Shown one piece after another: positions 14,615 through 22,976 of a DNA stretch of 24,860 bases (positions are counted from its first letter, which is position 1; the number at the start of each line of letters is the position of its first letter). Source of the stretch: an uncultured Lachnospiraceae bacterium. Its GTDB lineage: Bacteria; Bacillota; Clostridia; Lachnospirales; Lachnospiraceae. Below the pieces are notes generated by a model that saw nothing but the letters and a program-made list of their open reading frames with translations, searched no databases and had not been told where the DNA came from. The DNA is taken from assembly GCA_910577045.1 (NCBI GenBank), contig CAJTLB010000030.1, positions 1 through 24,860 of the forward strand, given 5' to 3'. The translations under genes and the position numbers were made by a program.

Positions 14615-16174
14615 TTGAAATTTGAGATAATATTTAAGGAAGCCCGTAGCTTTACATTAGAATGTAAGGATGCAGGGATTTATCAATTAGAGGAAGAATA
14701 TGAAATTTATTTAGATAATAAATTGGCAGATAAAACAAATAAAATTGTACATACAATAAATGGGCTAAAGCCAGATACAGAATATAAGATTTTTATAAAA
14801 AAAGGGGAAGAGGTTTCAGAGCCAGTGGTTCTCCACACAGATTATGAAAGTTATACTTTAAATGTCCGTGATTTTGGCGCACTTGGGGACGGGAAACGAG
14901 ATGATACAGGAAGTATCCAGGCTGCTATTTATTCTTGCCCAAAAGATGGCAGGGTATTAGTGCCAAAGGGTATTTATAAAATTACGTCTTTATTTATGAA
15001 GAGTGATTTACGTTTTGAATTAGAAGAAGGGGCAGTTTTATCTGCCATTACAGAAAGAGAAAAATTCCCTGTACTTCCAGGGTTAATAGAAAGTTATAAG
15101 GAAGACAGTGAGTATAATTTGGGGACATGGGAAGGAAATCCTCTTGATATGTTTGCTGCTATTATTACCTGTATAAATGTGTCTAATGTAGTAATCTATG
15201 GGAAAGGTGTAATAGATGGCTGTGCGGATCATGAAAATTGGTGGAAAAACCCAAAAATAAAAAGGATTGCATGGAGGCCAAGGCAGATTTTTATGAACCA
15301 TTGTGAAAATATGGTAGTACAAGGAATCCGTGTAACCAATAGCCCTTCTTGGAATATCCATCCTTATTTTTCAAAGAATTTAAAGTTTATAGATTTAGAG
15401 ATTTTAAATCCAAAAGATTCTCCAAATACAGATGGGCTTGATCCAGAATCTTGTGAAAATGTAGAGATAATAGGGGTTTATTTTTCTCTTGGAGATGATT
15501 GTATCGCTATTAAATCGGGGAAGATTTATATGGGTTCTAAATATAAGGCCCCATCTAAAAATTTAATGATCCGGCAATGTTGTATGCGGGACGGGCACGG
15601 CTCTATTACAATAGGGAGTGAAATGGCTGCAGGAGTATTAGATTTAACAGTAAAGGACTGCTTGTTTATTGATACAGATAGGGGGCTTCGCATTAAAACT
15701 AGGAGAGGCAGGGGAGAAGATGCCATTGTCGATAATATTTTATTTGAAAATATCCAAATGGATCAAGTAATGACCCCGTTTGTCATTAATTCTTTTTATT
15801 ATTGTGATCCAGACGGCCTTACAGAGTATGTAAGGACAAAACAGCCTCTTCCTGTAGATGAACGGACGCCTAATATTAAAAAATTGGCTTTCCGTAATAT
15901 TTCTTGTAAAAACTGCCATGTAGCTGCAGCTTTCCTATATGGGCTGCCAGAACAAAAGATTGAGCGAGTGGAAATGAAGAATATTACAGTGTCCTATGCA
16001 GAAAAAACAATGTCAGGGGTGCCTGCTATGATGGAGGGCAGTATCCCTTGTACAAAACAAGGGATCTATGCAAATAACATTACTTCTTTAGAGATTGAAA
16101 ATGTAAAAATAGAAGGCTGCGAAGGAGAGGCATTTAGAACAGAAAATATTGATAACCTAATATGTGAAAATTAA
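14615..16174 (+). CDS. Cytoplasmic GH28 polygalacturonase-type glycosidase
   Basis: GH28 enzymes hydrolyse alpha-1,4-galacturonosyl or related bonds of pectin by inversion. All family signatures are present: NTDGLD (271-276), GDDCIAIKSG (293-302, the catalytic aspartates), GHGSITIGSE (327-336) and RIKTRRGRG (359-367). Residues 1-78 form a fibronectin-III-like module, and RDFGALGDGKRDDT (85-98) opens the right-handed beta-helix. There is no signal peptide, so the enzyme should act inside the cell on imported oligosaccharides, probably as an exo-enzyme. The start is TTG at 14615, 8 nt after a GGAGG; no suitable ATG is near. It follows the GH105-like gene and precedes a sugar isomerase-like gene in the same direction. 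Confidence 0.92.
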   Translation: MKFEIIFKEARSFTLECKDAGIYQLEEEYEIYLDNKLADKTNKIVHTINGLKPDTEYKIFIKKGEEVSEPVVLHTDYESYTLNVRDFGALGDGKRDDTGSIQAAIYSCPKDGRVLVPKGIYKITSLFMKSDLRFELEEGAVLSAITEREKFPVLPGLIESYKEDSEYNLGTWEGNPLDMFAAIITCINVSNVVIYGKGVIDGCADHENWWKNPKIKRIAWRPRQIFMNHCENMVVQGIRVTNSPSWNIHPYFSKNLKFIDLEILNPKDSPNTDGLDPESCENVEIIGVYFSLGDDCIAIKSGKIYMGSKYKAPSKNLMIRQCCMRDGHGSITIGSEMAAGVLDLTVKDCLFIDTDRGLRIKTRRGRGEDAIVDNILFENIQMDQVMTPFVINSFYYCDPDGLTEYVRTKQPLPVDERTPNIKKLAFRNISCKNCHVAAAFLYGLPEQKIERVEMKNITVSYAEKTMSGVPAMMEGSIPCTKQGIYANNITSLEIENVKIEGCEGEAFRTENIDNLICEN

Positions 16175-16204
16175 TGTGCGATAGGCACAGAATGGAGGAA
16201 GAGT

Positions 16205-17053
16205 ATGATAGATACATTGCGTTTAGGGATTAGGGGGCATGATATGGAGGAAGCTCCATTTGAAGAATGGGTTGCCAATATAAAAAGAAAGGGATTTTGC
16301 TGTACACAGCTTGCCTTAAAAAAGGCAATCCGTGATTTTAATGTAAATAATGAAGCATTAACTCCAGGAATGGCAATGTATATGCGCCAAATATTTGCAG
16401 AGAACAAAGTAGATGTATCCATCTTGGGCTGTTATTTGAATTTAGCAGATCCAAACCAAGAAAACTTGAAAAAAACAATAGAGACTTATAAGGCAAATAT
16501 CCGTTTTGCATCTTTATTGGGATGCGGCATGGTGGGCACAGAAACAGGTGCAGTAAATGAAGAGTATCGTTACGAGGAAGCAAACCATTCCGAAGAAGCA
16601 CTAAAAATATTTATAAAAAGCTGTAAAGAAGTTGTGAAATATGCAGAAGATATGGGTGTTATTTTTGCTATTGAGCCAGTATTTAACCATATTGTATATG
16701 ACTGTAAAAGGGCAAGGAAAGTATTAGATGAAATTTCTTCCCCAAACCTTCGTATTATTTTTGATCCAGTAAATATTATTTCAATTGATAATTACAAAAA
16801 CCAAGATGAAATTCTTACAGAAGCATTTGATTTATTAGGAGAAGAGATTGCAGCAATCCATTCCAAGGATTTTGTAATTGAAGATAATAAAGTAATTAGT
16901 AAGATTACAGGGGAAGGTATTTTAAATTACGATTTGTTAATGAAACTGGCAAAAGAACATAAGCCATATATCCATATTCTATTAGAAGGCACTAGCCCAT
17001 CAAATGTAGAATTTGCAAAAGAATTTATTACAAAGAAGTACAAGGAGGCATAA
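16205..17053 (+). CDS. Sugar phosphate isomerase/epimerase-like TIM-barrel protein
   Basis: This 282-residue protein belongs to the xylose isomerase-like TIM-barrel superfamily (AP endonuclease 2 fold). Expected metal ligands are visible in order: the Glu of FAIEPVFNH, the Asp of IIFDPVNII, the His of AAIHSKDF and the late Glu of ILLEGTSPSN. Such proteins isomerise or epimerise free or phosphorylated sugars, but substrates vary and cannot be read from sequence. Because it follows GH28 by 30 nt and ends 4 nt before apt, it is probably in one operon with both and may process a galacturonate- or rhamnose-derived sugar. GGAGGAAGAGT before the ATG is the ribosome site. Confidence 0.8.
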   Translation: MIDTLRLGIRGHDMEEAPFEEWVANIKRKGFCCTQLALKKAIRDFNVNNEALTPGMAMYMRQIFAENKVDVSILGCYLNLADPNQENLKKTIETYKANIRFASLLGCGMVGTETGAVNEEYRYEEANHSEEALKIFIKSCKEVVKYAEDMGVIFAIEPVFNHIVYDCKRARKVLDEISSPNLRIIFDPVNIISIDNYKNQDEILTEAFDLLGEEIAAIHSKDFVIEDNKVISKITGEGILNYDLLMKLAKEHKPYIHILLEGTSPSNVEFAKEFITKKYKEA

Positions 17054-17057
17054 ACAA

Positions 17058-17582
17058 ATGAAAAAAATAGAGGAGTATGTAAGAAGTATACCAGATTTCC
17101 CGGAAGAGGGGATTATCTTCCGTGATGTAACATCAGTACTTCAAGATGCAGATGGGCTGCATCTTGCCATTGACGAAATGCAAAAAAAACTAGAAGGGTT
17201 AGATTTTGACGTTATTGTTGGCCCAGAGTCAAGAGGGTTTATTTTTGGCGTGCCAATTGCATATAACCTGCATAAAGCATTTGTGCCTGTAAGAAAAAAA
17301 GGGAAACTGCCTTGTGAGACTATAACAGCAGATTATGACTTAGAGTATGGCAGCGCAACGATAGAAATGCACAAGGATTCTATCCGGCCAGGGCAGAAAG
17401 TCGTTATTATTGACGATTTAATTGCAACAGGCGGTACAATAGAAGCAATTATAAAATTAGTAGAGCAGCTTGGGGGCGAGGTAGTACGTATTGTATTCCT
17501 TATGGAACTTGCCGGGTTAAAAGGAAGGGAACGTTTAAAAAATAGAGAAGTAGAATCTGTTATCTGTTATAATGGAAAATAA
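17058..17582 (+). CDS. apt: Adenine phosphoribosyltransferase
   Basis: APT salvages adenine with PRPP to give AMP and pyrophosphate. The PRPP loop VVIIDDLIATGG (115-126) and the N-terminal IPDFPEEGIIFRDVT block (11-25) are diagnostic. ESRGFIFG (57-64) and the flexible-loop region RKKGKLP also match. The length of 174 residues is normal. The frame is open from 17013, but AGGAGG at 17043-17048, inside the end of the upstream gene, points to the ATG at 17058. The 4-nt gap shows co-transcription with the pectin-related group, although apt normally follows recJ directly in this part of Firmicutes chromosomes. Confidence 0.95.
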   Translation: MKKIEEYVRSIPDFPEEGIIFRDVTSVLQDADGLHLAIDEMQKKLEGLDFDVIVGPESRGFIFGVPIAYNLHKAFVPVRKKGKLPCETITADYDLEYGSATIEMHKDSIRPGQKVVIIDDLIATGGTIEAIIKLVEQLGGEVVRIVFLMELAGLKGRERLKNREVESVICYNGK

Positions 17583-17615
17583 TACCATTATGCTTTACAT
17601 GGAATTTATAAAAGC

Positions 17616-17644
17616 AGGGGTACTAGGTTGTACCCCTCTTTTTT
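17616..17644 (+). terminator. Terminator after apt
   Basis: An 8-bp stem AGGGGTAC/GTACCCCT (17616-17623 and 17630-17637) with a 6-nt loop is followed by CTTTTTT. Confidence 0.88.
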
Positions 17645-17742
17645 AAACAATCAACAACGAGCAAGTAAGTAACCAACTATAAAAAGCAACTTTAGCAGGA
17701 GAACCTAAAGTATAACATAATTTAGCAAGAATGGAGGAAAAA

Positions 17743-18570
17743 ATGCTACATAAAAGAATTGATATAGAAATAAATGGAAATAATACAGAAAATTGCCATC
17801 CACAATTAGCAACTTATATCCTTGATAATTACCCATCAATTGATGAAAACCGTTTACGCCCAGCTATATTAATCTGTCCTGGTGGCGGGTATGAACATAC
17901 TTCTGACAGGGAAGCAGAAGCAATTGCCATTCAAATGAATGCAATGGGGTTCCATGCCTTTGTACTTTACTATACTTGTGCGCCAGCCGCTGTTTTTCCA
18001 AGGCAGCAGCTAGAAGCAGCAAAAGCAATAGCAGAGATTCGCAGCCATGCAGAAGAATGGCATATTAACCCAGATAAAATAGTTGTAATGGGATTTTCAG
18101 CAGGCGGGCATTTAGCAGCAAGCATAGGGGCATTTTACAAAAAAGAATTCCTATGCGAGCCATTACAAGTAAAACCAGAACAAATCAAACCTTCTGGCTT
18201 AGTATTATGCTATCCTGTCATTACATCTGGGGAAATGGCACATAAAGGCTCTTTCCATGCTTTATTAGGAGAAAAAGAAGAGGAACTAAAAGATTTTGTT
18301 TCTTTAGAAAAACAAGTAACAGAGGATACGCCGCCAGCATTTATCTGGCATACTTATGAAGACAGCAGCGTCCCAGTAGAAAACAGCATGTTATATGCAG
18401 CAGCCATGAGAAAGGCAAAAGTCCCATTTGAGCTTCATATTTATCCAAGGGGGCATCATGGGCTTGCATTAGCAAGTGCAGAGACAAAATCTGCTAAAGG
18501 GGGAGATGCAATTGTGCCAGAAGTACAAAATTGGATTGAGATGGCAGGAAGATGGATACGGAATTTGTAA
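17743..18570 (+). CDS. Alpha/beta hydrolase, acetylesterase-like
   Basis: This 275-residue protein is a serine esterase of the alpha/beta-hydrolase fold. The oxyanion strand is CPGGGYEHTSDRE (45-57), the nucleophile elbow is GFSAGG (117-122, S119), and the other triad members are D207 in HTYEDSSVP and H238/H239 in PRGHHG. The pattern 'PGGGY...GFSAGGHLAA...HTYED' is typical of cytoplasmic acetyl-xylan or carbohydrate esterases (BD-FAE/AXE-like). No signal peptide is present. An ATG at 17731 would add four residues, but GGAGG overlaps it and serves the ATG at 17743. It is separated from apt by a terminator. With the nearby GH28 it may deacetylate imported pectin or xylan oligosaccharides; the substrate is inferred. 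Confidence 0.82.
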   Translation: MLHKRIDIEINGNNTENCHPQLATYILDNYPSIDENRLRPAILICPGGGYEHTSDREAEAIAIQMNAMGFHAFVLYYTCAPAAVFPRQQLEAAKAIAEIRSHAEEWHINPDKIVVMGFSAGGHLAASIGAFYKKEFLCEPLQVKPEQIKPSGLVLCYPVITSGEMAHKGSFHALLGEKEEELKDFVSLEKQVTEDTPPAFIWHTYEDSSVPVENSMLYAAAMRKAKVPFELHIYPRGHHGLALASAETKSAKGGDAIVPEVQNWIEMAGRWIRNL

Positions 18571-18602
18571 ATAGAAGATGTGGGGAGGGATGAAAGAGGG
18601 AC

Positions 18603-18836
18603 GCGGGGAATAGCATTGTGGAAAGAGTGCTGCTCCGTTTCGGGTATGTAGAAATTTCTAAATGGTTCGCTTGGTGCTGTTGGCTTGGAACGGAACCGGG
18701 CCCTATGCGGCGTCCTGCCGCAGAGTCCCCTCGGACGGACATCCTGTCCGTCCGTTCCTGTTATCTAGCGAACCATTAAGAAATTTTAACATATCCTCAA
18801 AGTCGCAGCCTTTCTTTCCACAATGCCATTCCCCGC
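18603..18836 (-). repeat. Long palindromic structured element, copy A
   Basis: The 362-bp gene-free interval 18571-18932 is mostly this element. Its ends pair GCGGGGAAT (18603-18611) with ATTCCCCGC (18828-18836). The arms stay complementary with few mismatches through GCATTGTGGAAAGA and end in a perfect ATGGTTCGCT/AGCGAACCAT (18662-18671 and 18767-18776). The centre holds two strong hairpins: TGCGGC/GCCGCA (18706-18722) and CGGACGGACA/TGTCCGTCCG (18732-18754). Read on the minus strand, it aligns along its whole length with copy B at 19586-19885. On that strand the hairpin loops read AGGAC and GGA. No credible gene lies inside. Confidence 0.85.
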
Positions 18837-18932
18837 TGTGTATCAGTATGGCAGCCCTCTATATTTTCTATTTTGGGGGAAGGGGGGATAGGAGGGATTG
18901 TGGTAAAATATAAAGGGGGTAGGAGAGAAAGT

Positions 18933-19469
18933 ATGGGGATAGGAATTATTGTATGTGGCTTAAATGGTGTGGGAAAGAGTACATTAGGTAAAGCACTTGC
19001 TGAAAAATTGAATTTTTATTTTATAGATAATGAAGATTTATATTTTCCAAAGACAGAGAGCAAGTATATGTATGCCATCCCACGTACCCGGGAAGAGGTT
19101 GAAAAGCTTTTTTTTAGTGAGATAAAAGCACATGGGGATTTTGTTTTTGCTTCTGTAAAAGGGGATTATGGAGAATCTGTGTATCCTTTTTTTCAATATG
19201 CTGTATGGATTGACGTCCCAAGGGATATTCGGATAAAAAGAGTTAAAAACCGTTCTTTCCAGAAGTTTGGGAATAGGATGTTAGTGGGTGGGGACTTGTA
19301 TGAACAGGAGGAAAAATTTTTTAAGCTTGTAGAATCCCGGGCAGAAAATATGGTTGAAGAGTGGATACAAAACTTAAATTGCCCCATTATAAAAATTGAT
19401 GGGACAAAACCTATTGAAGAAAATATTAATTTTATTATAAAGCAGATAAATTTTATTATGATACAATAA
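18933..19469 (+). CDS. Small P-loop kinase-like ATPase
   Basis: This 178-residue protein has a Walker A motif, GLNGVGKST, near its N-terminus, followed by LGKALAEKLNFYFIDNEDLYFP. That arrangement (P-loop, helix, short strand ending in acidic residues) is like shikimate, gluconate or adenylate kinases. WIDVPRDIRIKRVKNRSFQKFG resembles the Walker B-like strand and the arginine-rich LID. The phosphoacceptor is unknown. The frame is open from 18873, but an AGGAGA site lies 8 nt before the ATG at 18933. The gene stands alone between two inverted copies of a structured repeat, and I see no convincing promoter. Confidence 0.72.
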   Translation: MGIGIIVCGLNGVGKSTLGKALAEKLNFYFIDNEDLYFPKTESKYMYAIPRTREEVEKLFFSEIKAHGDFVFASVKGDYGESVYPFFQYAVWIDVPRDIRIKRVKNRSFQKFGNRMLVGGDLYEQEEKFFKLVESRAENMVEEWIQNLNCPIIKIDGTKPIEENINFIIKQINFIMIQ

Positions 19470-19585
19470 AATTAAAGCAGGATATATCCATTCTATTTAA
19501 TAAAGAAAACATTTTTCAATCAACAACATCCTAATTGCCGCAAGCGGATTAAAACGAGGAAGTTTATAGGTTATTCCTTCACAAT

Positions 19586-19885
19586 GTTGGGAATAGATGG
19601 GGTGGAATAATGATAAGCAGCAGGGGGAAGATAGGGGTGGATGTTGCGACTGTGGAGGGAAGCGAGTAATTCTTAGTGCCCTGTAAAAAAGGCAGCAACC
19701 GCCAGACAGGATGTCTGGCGGAAGAACCTCTGTGGCATGGACGCCACATAGGTTCTGGTTGCGGGAATAACAAAGAAAGTAGGCAGGGCACTTAGAACTG
19801 CCGATTACCGGAACCGGAGCAACATCCACCCCTATCTTCCACCTGCGTATCCCCTCTTTATATACCATCCCCATACAATCCCAAC
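19586..19885 (+). repeat. Long palindromic structured element, copy B
   Basis: The interval 19470-20031 has no gene and is mainly this 300-bp element. The outer ends are GTTGGGA (19586) and TCCCAAC (19885). The arms contain a perfect 22-bp inverted repeat (19626-19647 and 19819-19840) and a later TCTTAGTGCCCTG/CAGGGCACTTAGA pairing. The centre holds CCGCCAGACA-GGA-TGTCTGGCGG (19699-19721) and a two-part hairpin GAACCT.TGTGGC-ATGGAC-GCCACA.AGGTTC (19724-19755), closed by GCAACC/GGTTGC. Copy A matches it in the opposite orientation. The remaining flanks are AT-rich and include the relA leader. Confidence 0.87.
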
Positions 19886-19901
19886 AAAAATATTGCTTTT
19901 T

Positions 19902-20011
19902 TTGACAGAAGTCGATATACTTATCTACAAGGGTTTTAACCATGCTAATAATTACAAGGTTAGCAGTAAGGTTATAAGCAAGTAGCAAAGCGGGTTATGG
20001 ATATCCGCTTT
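19902..20011 (+). promoter_or_regulatory. relA promoter candidate and leader hairpins
   Basis: A perfect TTGACA (19902-19907) has TACAAG 18 nt downstream as the best -10. The leader of about 100 nt can form TGCTAA/TTAGCA (19943-19965 area) and AAAGCGG/CCGCTTT (19987-19993 and 20005-20011), the latter just before the ribosome site. The -10 is weak, so the start is uncertain. Confidence 0.4.
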
Positions 20012-20031
20012 AAGTCAGGAAGGTGGTTTAT

Positions 20032-22347
20032 ATGGCAGATGAAGTAAAAAAGAACGAAGAAAATAAGGTGACTGCTGCTTCGGAAGATGAGACGTTGCTT
20101 AAGCCAGCGGATTATACCAGTCCAGAGGCGTTATATGATGCGTTGGTAAAGGAAATTCTGAAATATCATCCATCCTCTGATCTTATTATGATTGAAAATG
20201 CTTATAAGGTAGCAAAGGAAGCACATGAGGGACAGCTTCGTAAGTCGGGAGAGCCTTATATTATCCATCCACTTTGTGTGGCAATTATTTTAGCAGAATT
20301 GGAACTAGATAAAGAGACAATAGCTGCTGGGTTGTTGCATGATGTTGTGGAAGATACGGTTATGACGAAAGAAGAAGTGGCAGGAGTGTTTGGGGATGAG
20401 GTGGCACTTCTTGTAGATGGGGTGACAAAGCTTACACAATTAACATATTCTATGGATAGGATAGAAGTCCAAGCAGAGAACCTAAGGAAGATGTTTCTTG
20501 CAATGGCAAAGGATATCCGGGTCATTTTAATTAAGCTGGCGGATCGTCTCCATAATATGCGGACGCTTCAATACCAAAGGGCAGAAAAGCAGAAGGAAAT
20601 TGCTAGGGAAACAATGGATATTTATGCGCCAATCGCCCAAAGGCTAGGGATTTCTAAGATAAAAATTGAGTTGGATGATTTGTCTTTGAAGTATTTAGAG
20701 ACGGATGCATATTATGATTTGGTGGAAAAGATTGCGCAGACAAAAAAGTCTAGGGAAGAGTTTGTGCAGTCGATCGTCAATGATGTGCAGGCAGAAATGG
20801 TGGAAAATGGCCTTGAGGCAAGGGTAGATGGAAGGGTAAAGCATTTCTTTAGTATTTACCGTAAGATGGTAAACCAAAATAAAACGTTGGACCAGATATA
20901 TGATTTGTTTGCGGTTAGGATTATTGTGGATACAGTAAGGGACTGTTATGCGGCGCTTGGTGTGATCCATGAGCATTATAAGCCAATACCTGGAAGGTTT
21001 AAAGATTATATTGCAATGCCAAAGCCAAATATGTACCAGTCGCTGCATACTACCTTGATTGCATCGAATGGGCAGCCTTTTGAAATCCAGATTAGGACTA
21101 TGGAAATGCACCGTACAGCGGAATATGGCATTGCGGCGCATTGGAAATATAAGCAAGGCGTGACAGGGAAGGATGTGGCGAAGAGTGAAGAGGAAAAGCT
21201 GAGCTGGCTGCGCCAGATTCTGGAATGGCAGCGTGATATGTCAGATAATAAGGAGTTTATGAGCCTTTTAAAAAGTGATTTGGATTTGTTCTCGGAAAGC
21301 ATTTATTGTTTTACGCCATCAGGGGATGTAAAGAATTTGCCGCATGGATCAAACCCTATTGATTTTGCTTATAATATCCACAGTGCGGTTGGCAATAAAA
21401 TGGTTGGTGCCAGGGTAAATGGGAAAATAGTCCCTATTGATTATGTAATACAAAATGGTGACAGGGTAGAGATTATTACGTCACAAAATTCGAGGGGCCC
21501 TAGTAGGGATTGGCTAAATATTGTAAAGAGCACACAGGCCAAATCGAAGATTAACCAGTGGTTTAAGGCAGAACGAAAAGAAGATAATATTATTAAGGGC
21601 AAGGAAATGCTGGAAAAGTATTGTAAGGCAAAGGGGATTGTCCAGAGTGATATTGTAAAGCCAGAGTTTGTGGAGAAGCTGCTTAAAAAATATGGGTTTA
21701 GGGACTGGGAGTCTGTAATGGCAGCTTTGGGGCATGGTGGGCTAAAAGAAGGCCAGGTTGTTAATAAACTGGTGGAAGAGTATGAGAAAAAGCATAAGAA
21801 GGAAATTACAGATGCCGAAGTATTAGAGGCTATTGCTGCTGATAAAAAGGATAGTAAAGAAAATAGGGTAAAGGTAGCAAAGTCAGGCAATGGGATTAAA
21901 GTAAAAGGGATCCATGATGTTGCAGTCCGTTTTTCGAAATGTTGTTCGCCTGTGCCAGGTGATGAAATTGTAGGTTTTGTAACAAGAGGAAGAGGGGTTT
22001 CTATTCATAGGACTGATTGTATTAATATGATTAACCTCCCAGAAATGGACAGGGAAAGAATTATAGATGCGGAATGGCAGGATACAGCAGGCGGGCCTTC
22101 TAGTGAAAAATATTTGGCAGAGATAAAGATTATTGCAAAGAACCGGACAGGGATTTTGGCTGATGTGTCTAAAATATTGACAGAACGGCAGATTGATGTT
22201 GCAAGAATGAACAGCGGCACTAGTAAGCAAGGGATTGCAACAATTTCTATGGCGTTTTATATTCAAGGAAAAGAGGAGCTTAACCAGTTAATAAGTAAAA
22301 TTCGAAATGTAGAAAGTATTCTGGATATAGAAAGGACGAGTGGCTAA
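20032..22347 (+). CDS. relA: Bifunctional (p)ppGpp synthetase/hydrolase
   Basis: This protein makes and destroys the stringent-response alarmone (p)ppGpp. The N-terminal HD hydrolase is intact (LLHDVVEDT, 101-109, with H103/D104). The synthetase domain has GRFKDYIAMPKPNMYQSLHTT; its RxKD motif is the one of bifunctional Rel enzymes rather than the ExDD of synthetase-only RelA. TGS (FTPSGDVKNLPHGSNPIDFAY), a zinc-finger/helical region (KCCSPVPGDEIVGFVTRGRGVSIH) and a C-terminal ACT domain (IIAKNRTGILADVSKIL) follow. The length is 771 residues. A GTG at 20023 in the ribosome site would add three residues, but the ATG at 20032 is better spaced. Its stop overlaps the next ATG (TAATG). Confidence 0.95.
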   Translation: MADEVKKNEENKVTAASEDETLLKPADYTSPEALYDALVKEILKYHPSSDLIMIENAYKVAKEAHEGQLRKSGEPYIIHPLCVAIILAELELDKETIAAGLLHDVVEDTVMTKEEVAGVFGDEVALLVDGVTKLTQLTYSMDRIEVQAENLRKMFLAMAKDIRVILIKLADRLHNMRTLQYQRAEKQKEIARETMDIYAPIAQRLGISKIKIELDDLSLKYLETDAYYDLVEKIAQTKKSREEFVQSIVNDVQAEMVENGLEARVDGRVKHFFSIYRKMVNQNKTLDQIYDLFAVRIIVDTVRDCYAALGVIHEHYKPIPGRFKDYIAMPKPNMYQSLHTTLIASNGQPFEIQIRTMEMHRTAEYGIAAHWKYKQGVTGKDVAKSEEEKLSWLRQILEWQRDMSDNKEFMSLLKSDLDLFSESIYCFTPSGDVKNLPHGSNPIDFAYNIHSAVGNKMVGARVNGKIVPIDYVIQNGDRVEIITSQNSRGPSRDWLNIVKSTQAKSKINQWFKAERKEDNIIKGKEMLEKYCKAKGIVQSDIVKPEFVEKLLKKYGFRDWESVMAALGHGGLKEGQVVNKLVEEYEKKHKKEITDAEVLEAIAADKKDSKENRVKVAKSGNGIKVKGIHDVAVRFSKCCSPVPGDEIVGFVTRGRGVSIHRTDCINMINLPEMDRERIIDAEWQDTAGGPSSEKYLAEIKIIAKNRTGILADVSKILTERQIDVARMNSGTSKQGIATISMAFYIQGKEELNQLISKIRNVESILDIERTSG

Positions 22348-22976
22348 TGGGACAGACATTAATGCAAAGGCTTATAGTGGGGGTGATGCGCACAAATTGC
22401 TATTTGGTCTATAAGGATAATACAAAAGAAACATTAGTGGTTGATCCAGCGGATAAAGTAGAAAAGATAAGCCAAGCATTAGAAGAAAGTGGGTTAAAGC
22501 CAGTCGCAATTTTATTGACGCATGGGCATTTTGACCATATTGGGGCAGTAGAAGGATTAAAAAAGAAGTATGGCTGTAAGATTTATTGCCTTGATGGGGA
22601 GAAAGAGGTATTAGAATGTGCAGATTATAATTTATCTGCCATGTTTTCAAATAATTTTACAATAACACCAGATGTGCTGCTAAAAGATGGGGAAGAATTG
22701 TCTTTAGGAGGGTTTGTTATCCAAGTTATTGCTACGCCGGGGCATACAAAAGGAAGCTGCTGCTATTATTTTCCAGAGGATCGGTTTTTAATAAGTGGGG
22801 ATACTTTGTTTGAAGGAAGCGTGGGAAGGACGGATTTCCCTACAGGAAGCGCTTCTATGCTAATGCGTTCTATAAAAGAAAAATTATTTGTACTTCCAGA
22901 GGATACCCCAGTGTATTCGGGGCATGGGGAACCAACTACAATTGGCTATGAAAAGCAAAATGGGATTATTTACTAA
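22347..22976 (+). CDS. MBL-fold metallohydrolase (glyoxalase II-like, YqgX type)
   Basis: This 209-residue metallo-beta-lactamase-fold enzyme carries THGHFDHIGA (58-67), the later H of ATPGHTKGS, D of LISGDTLFEGSVGRTD, and H of YSGHGEPT, which together form the two-metal site. Short proteins of this type hydrolyse S-D-lactoylglutathione-like thioesters or related substrates; low-GC anaerobes mostly lack glutathione, so the physiological substrate is uncertain. The start codon shares an A with the relA stop (TAATG), so translation is coupled. The order relA-MBL-hemZ is typical of Lachnospiraceae as far as I recall. Confidence 0.9.
   Translation: MGQTLMQRLIVGVMRTNCYLVYKDNTKETLVVDPADKVEKISQALEESGLKPVAILLTHGHFDHIGAVEGLKKKYGCKIYCLDGEKEVLECADYNLSAMFSNNFTITPDVLLKDGEELSLGGFVIQVIATPGHTKGSCCYYFPEDRFLISGDTLFEGSVGRTDFPTGSASMLMRSIKEKLFVLPEDTPVYSGHGEPTTIGYEKQNGIIY

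Noticed and set aside
17731..17742. Upstream ATG as the start of the esterase gene
   Set aside because: This ATG overlaps the GGAGG that best serves the next in-frame ATG. The same ATGGAG overlap is seen at 1250 and 24758, and looks like a by-product of G-rich ribosome sites rather than a signal.
18494..18913. Two 82-83 codon frames across element A, one on each strand
   Set aside because: Both simply read through the inverted repeat and have no ribosome sites or domains.
19497..19988. 163-codon minus-strand frame across element B
   Set aside because: It spans the palindromic element and the relA leader, has no plausible start site and no recognisable domain. The openness comes from low stop density in GC-rich arms.
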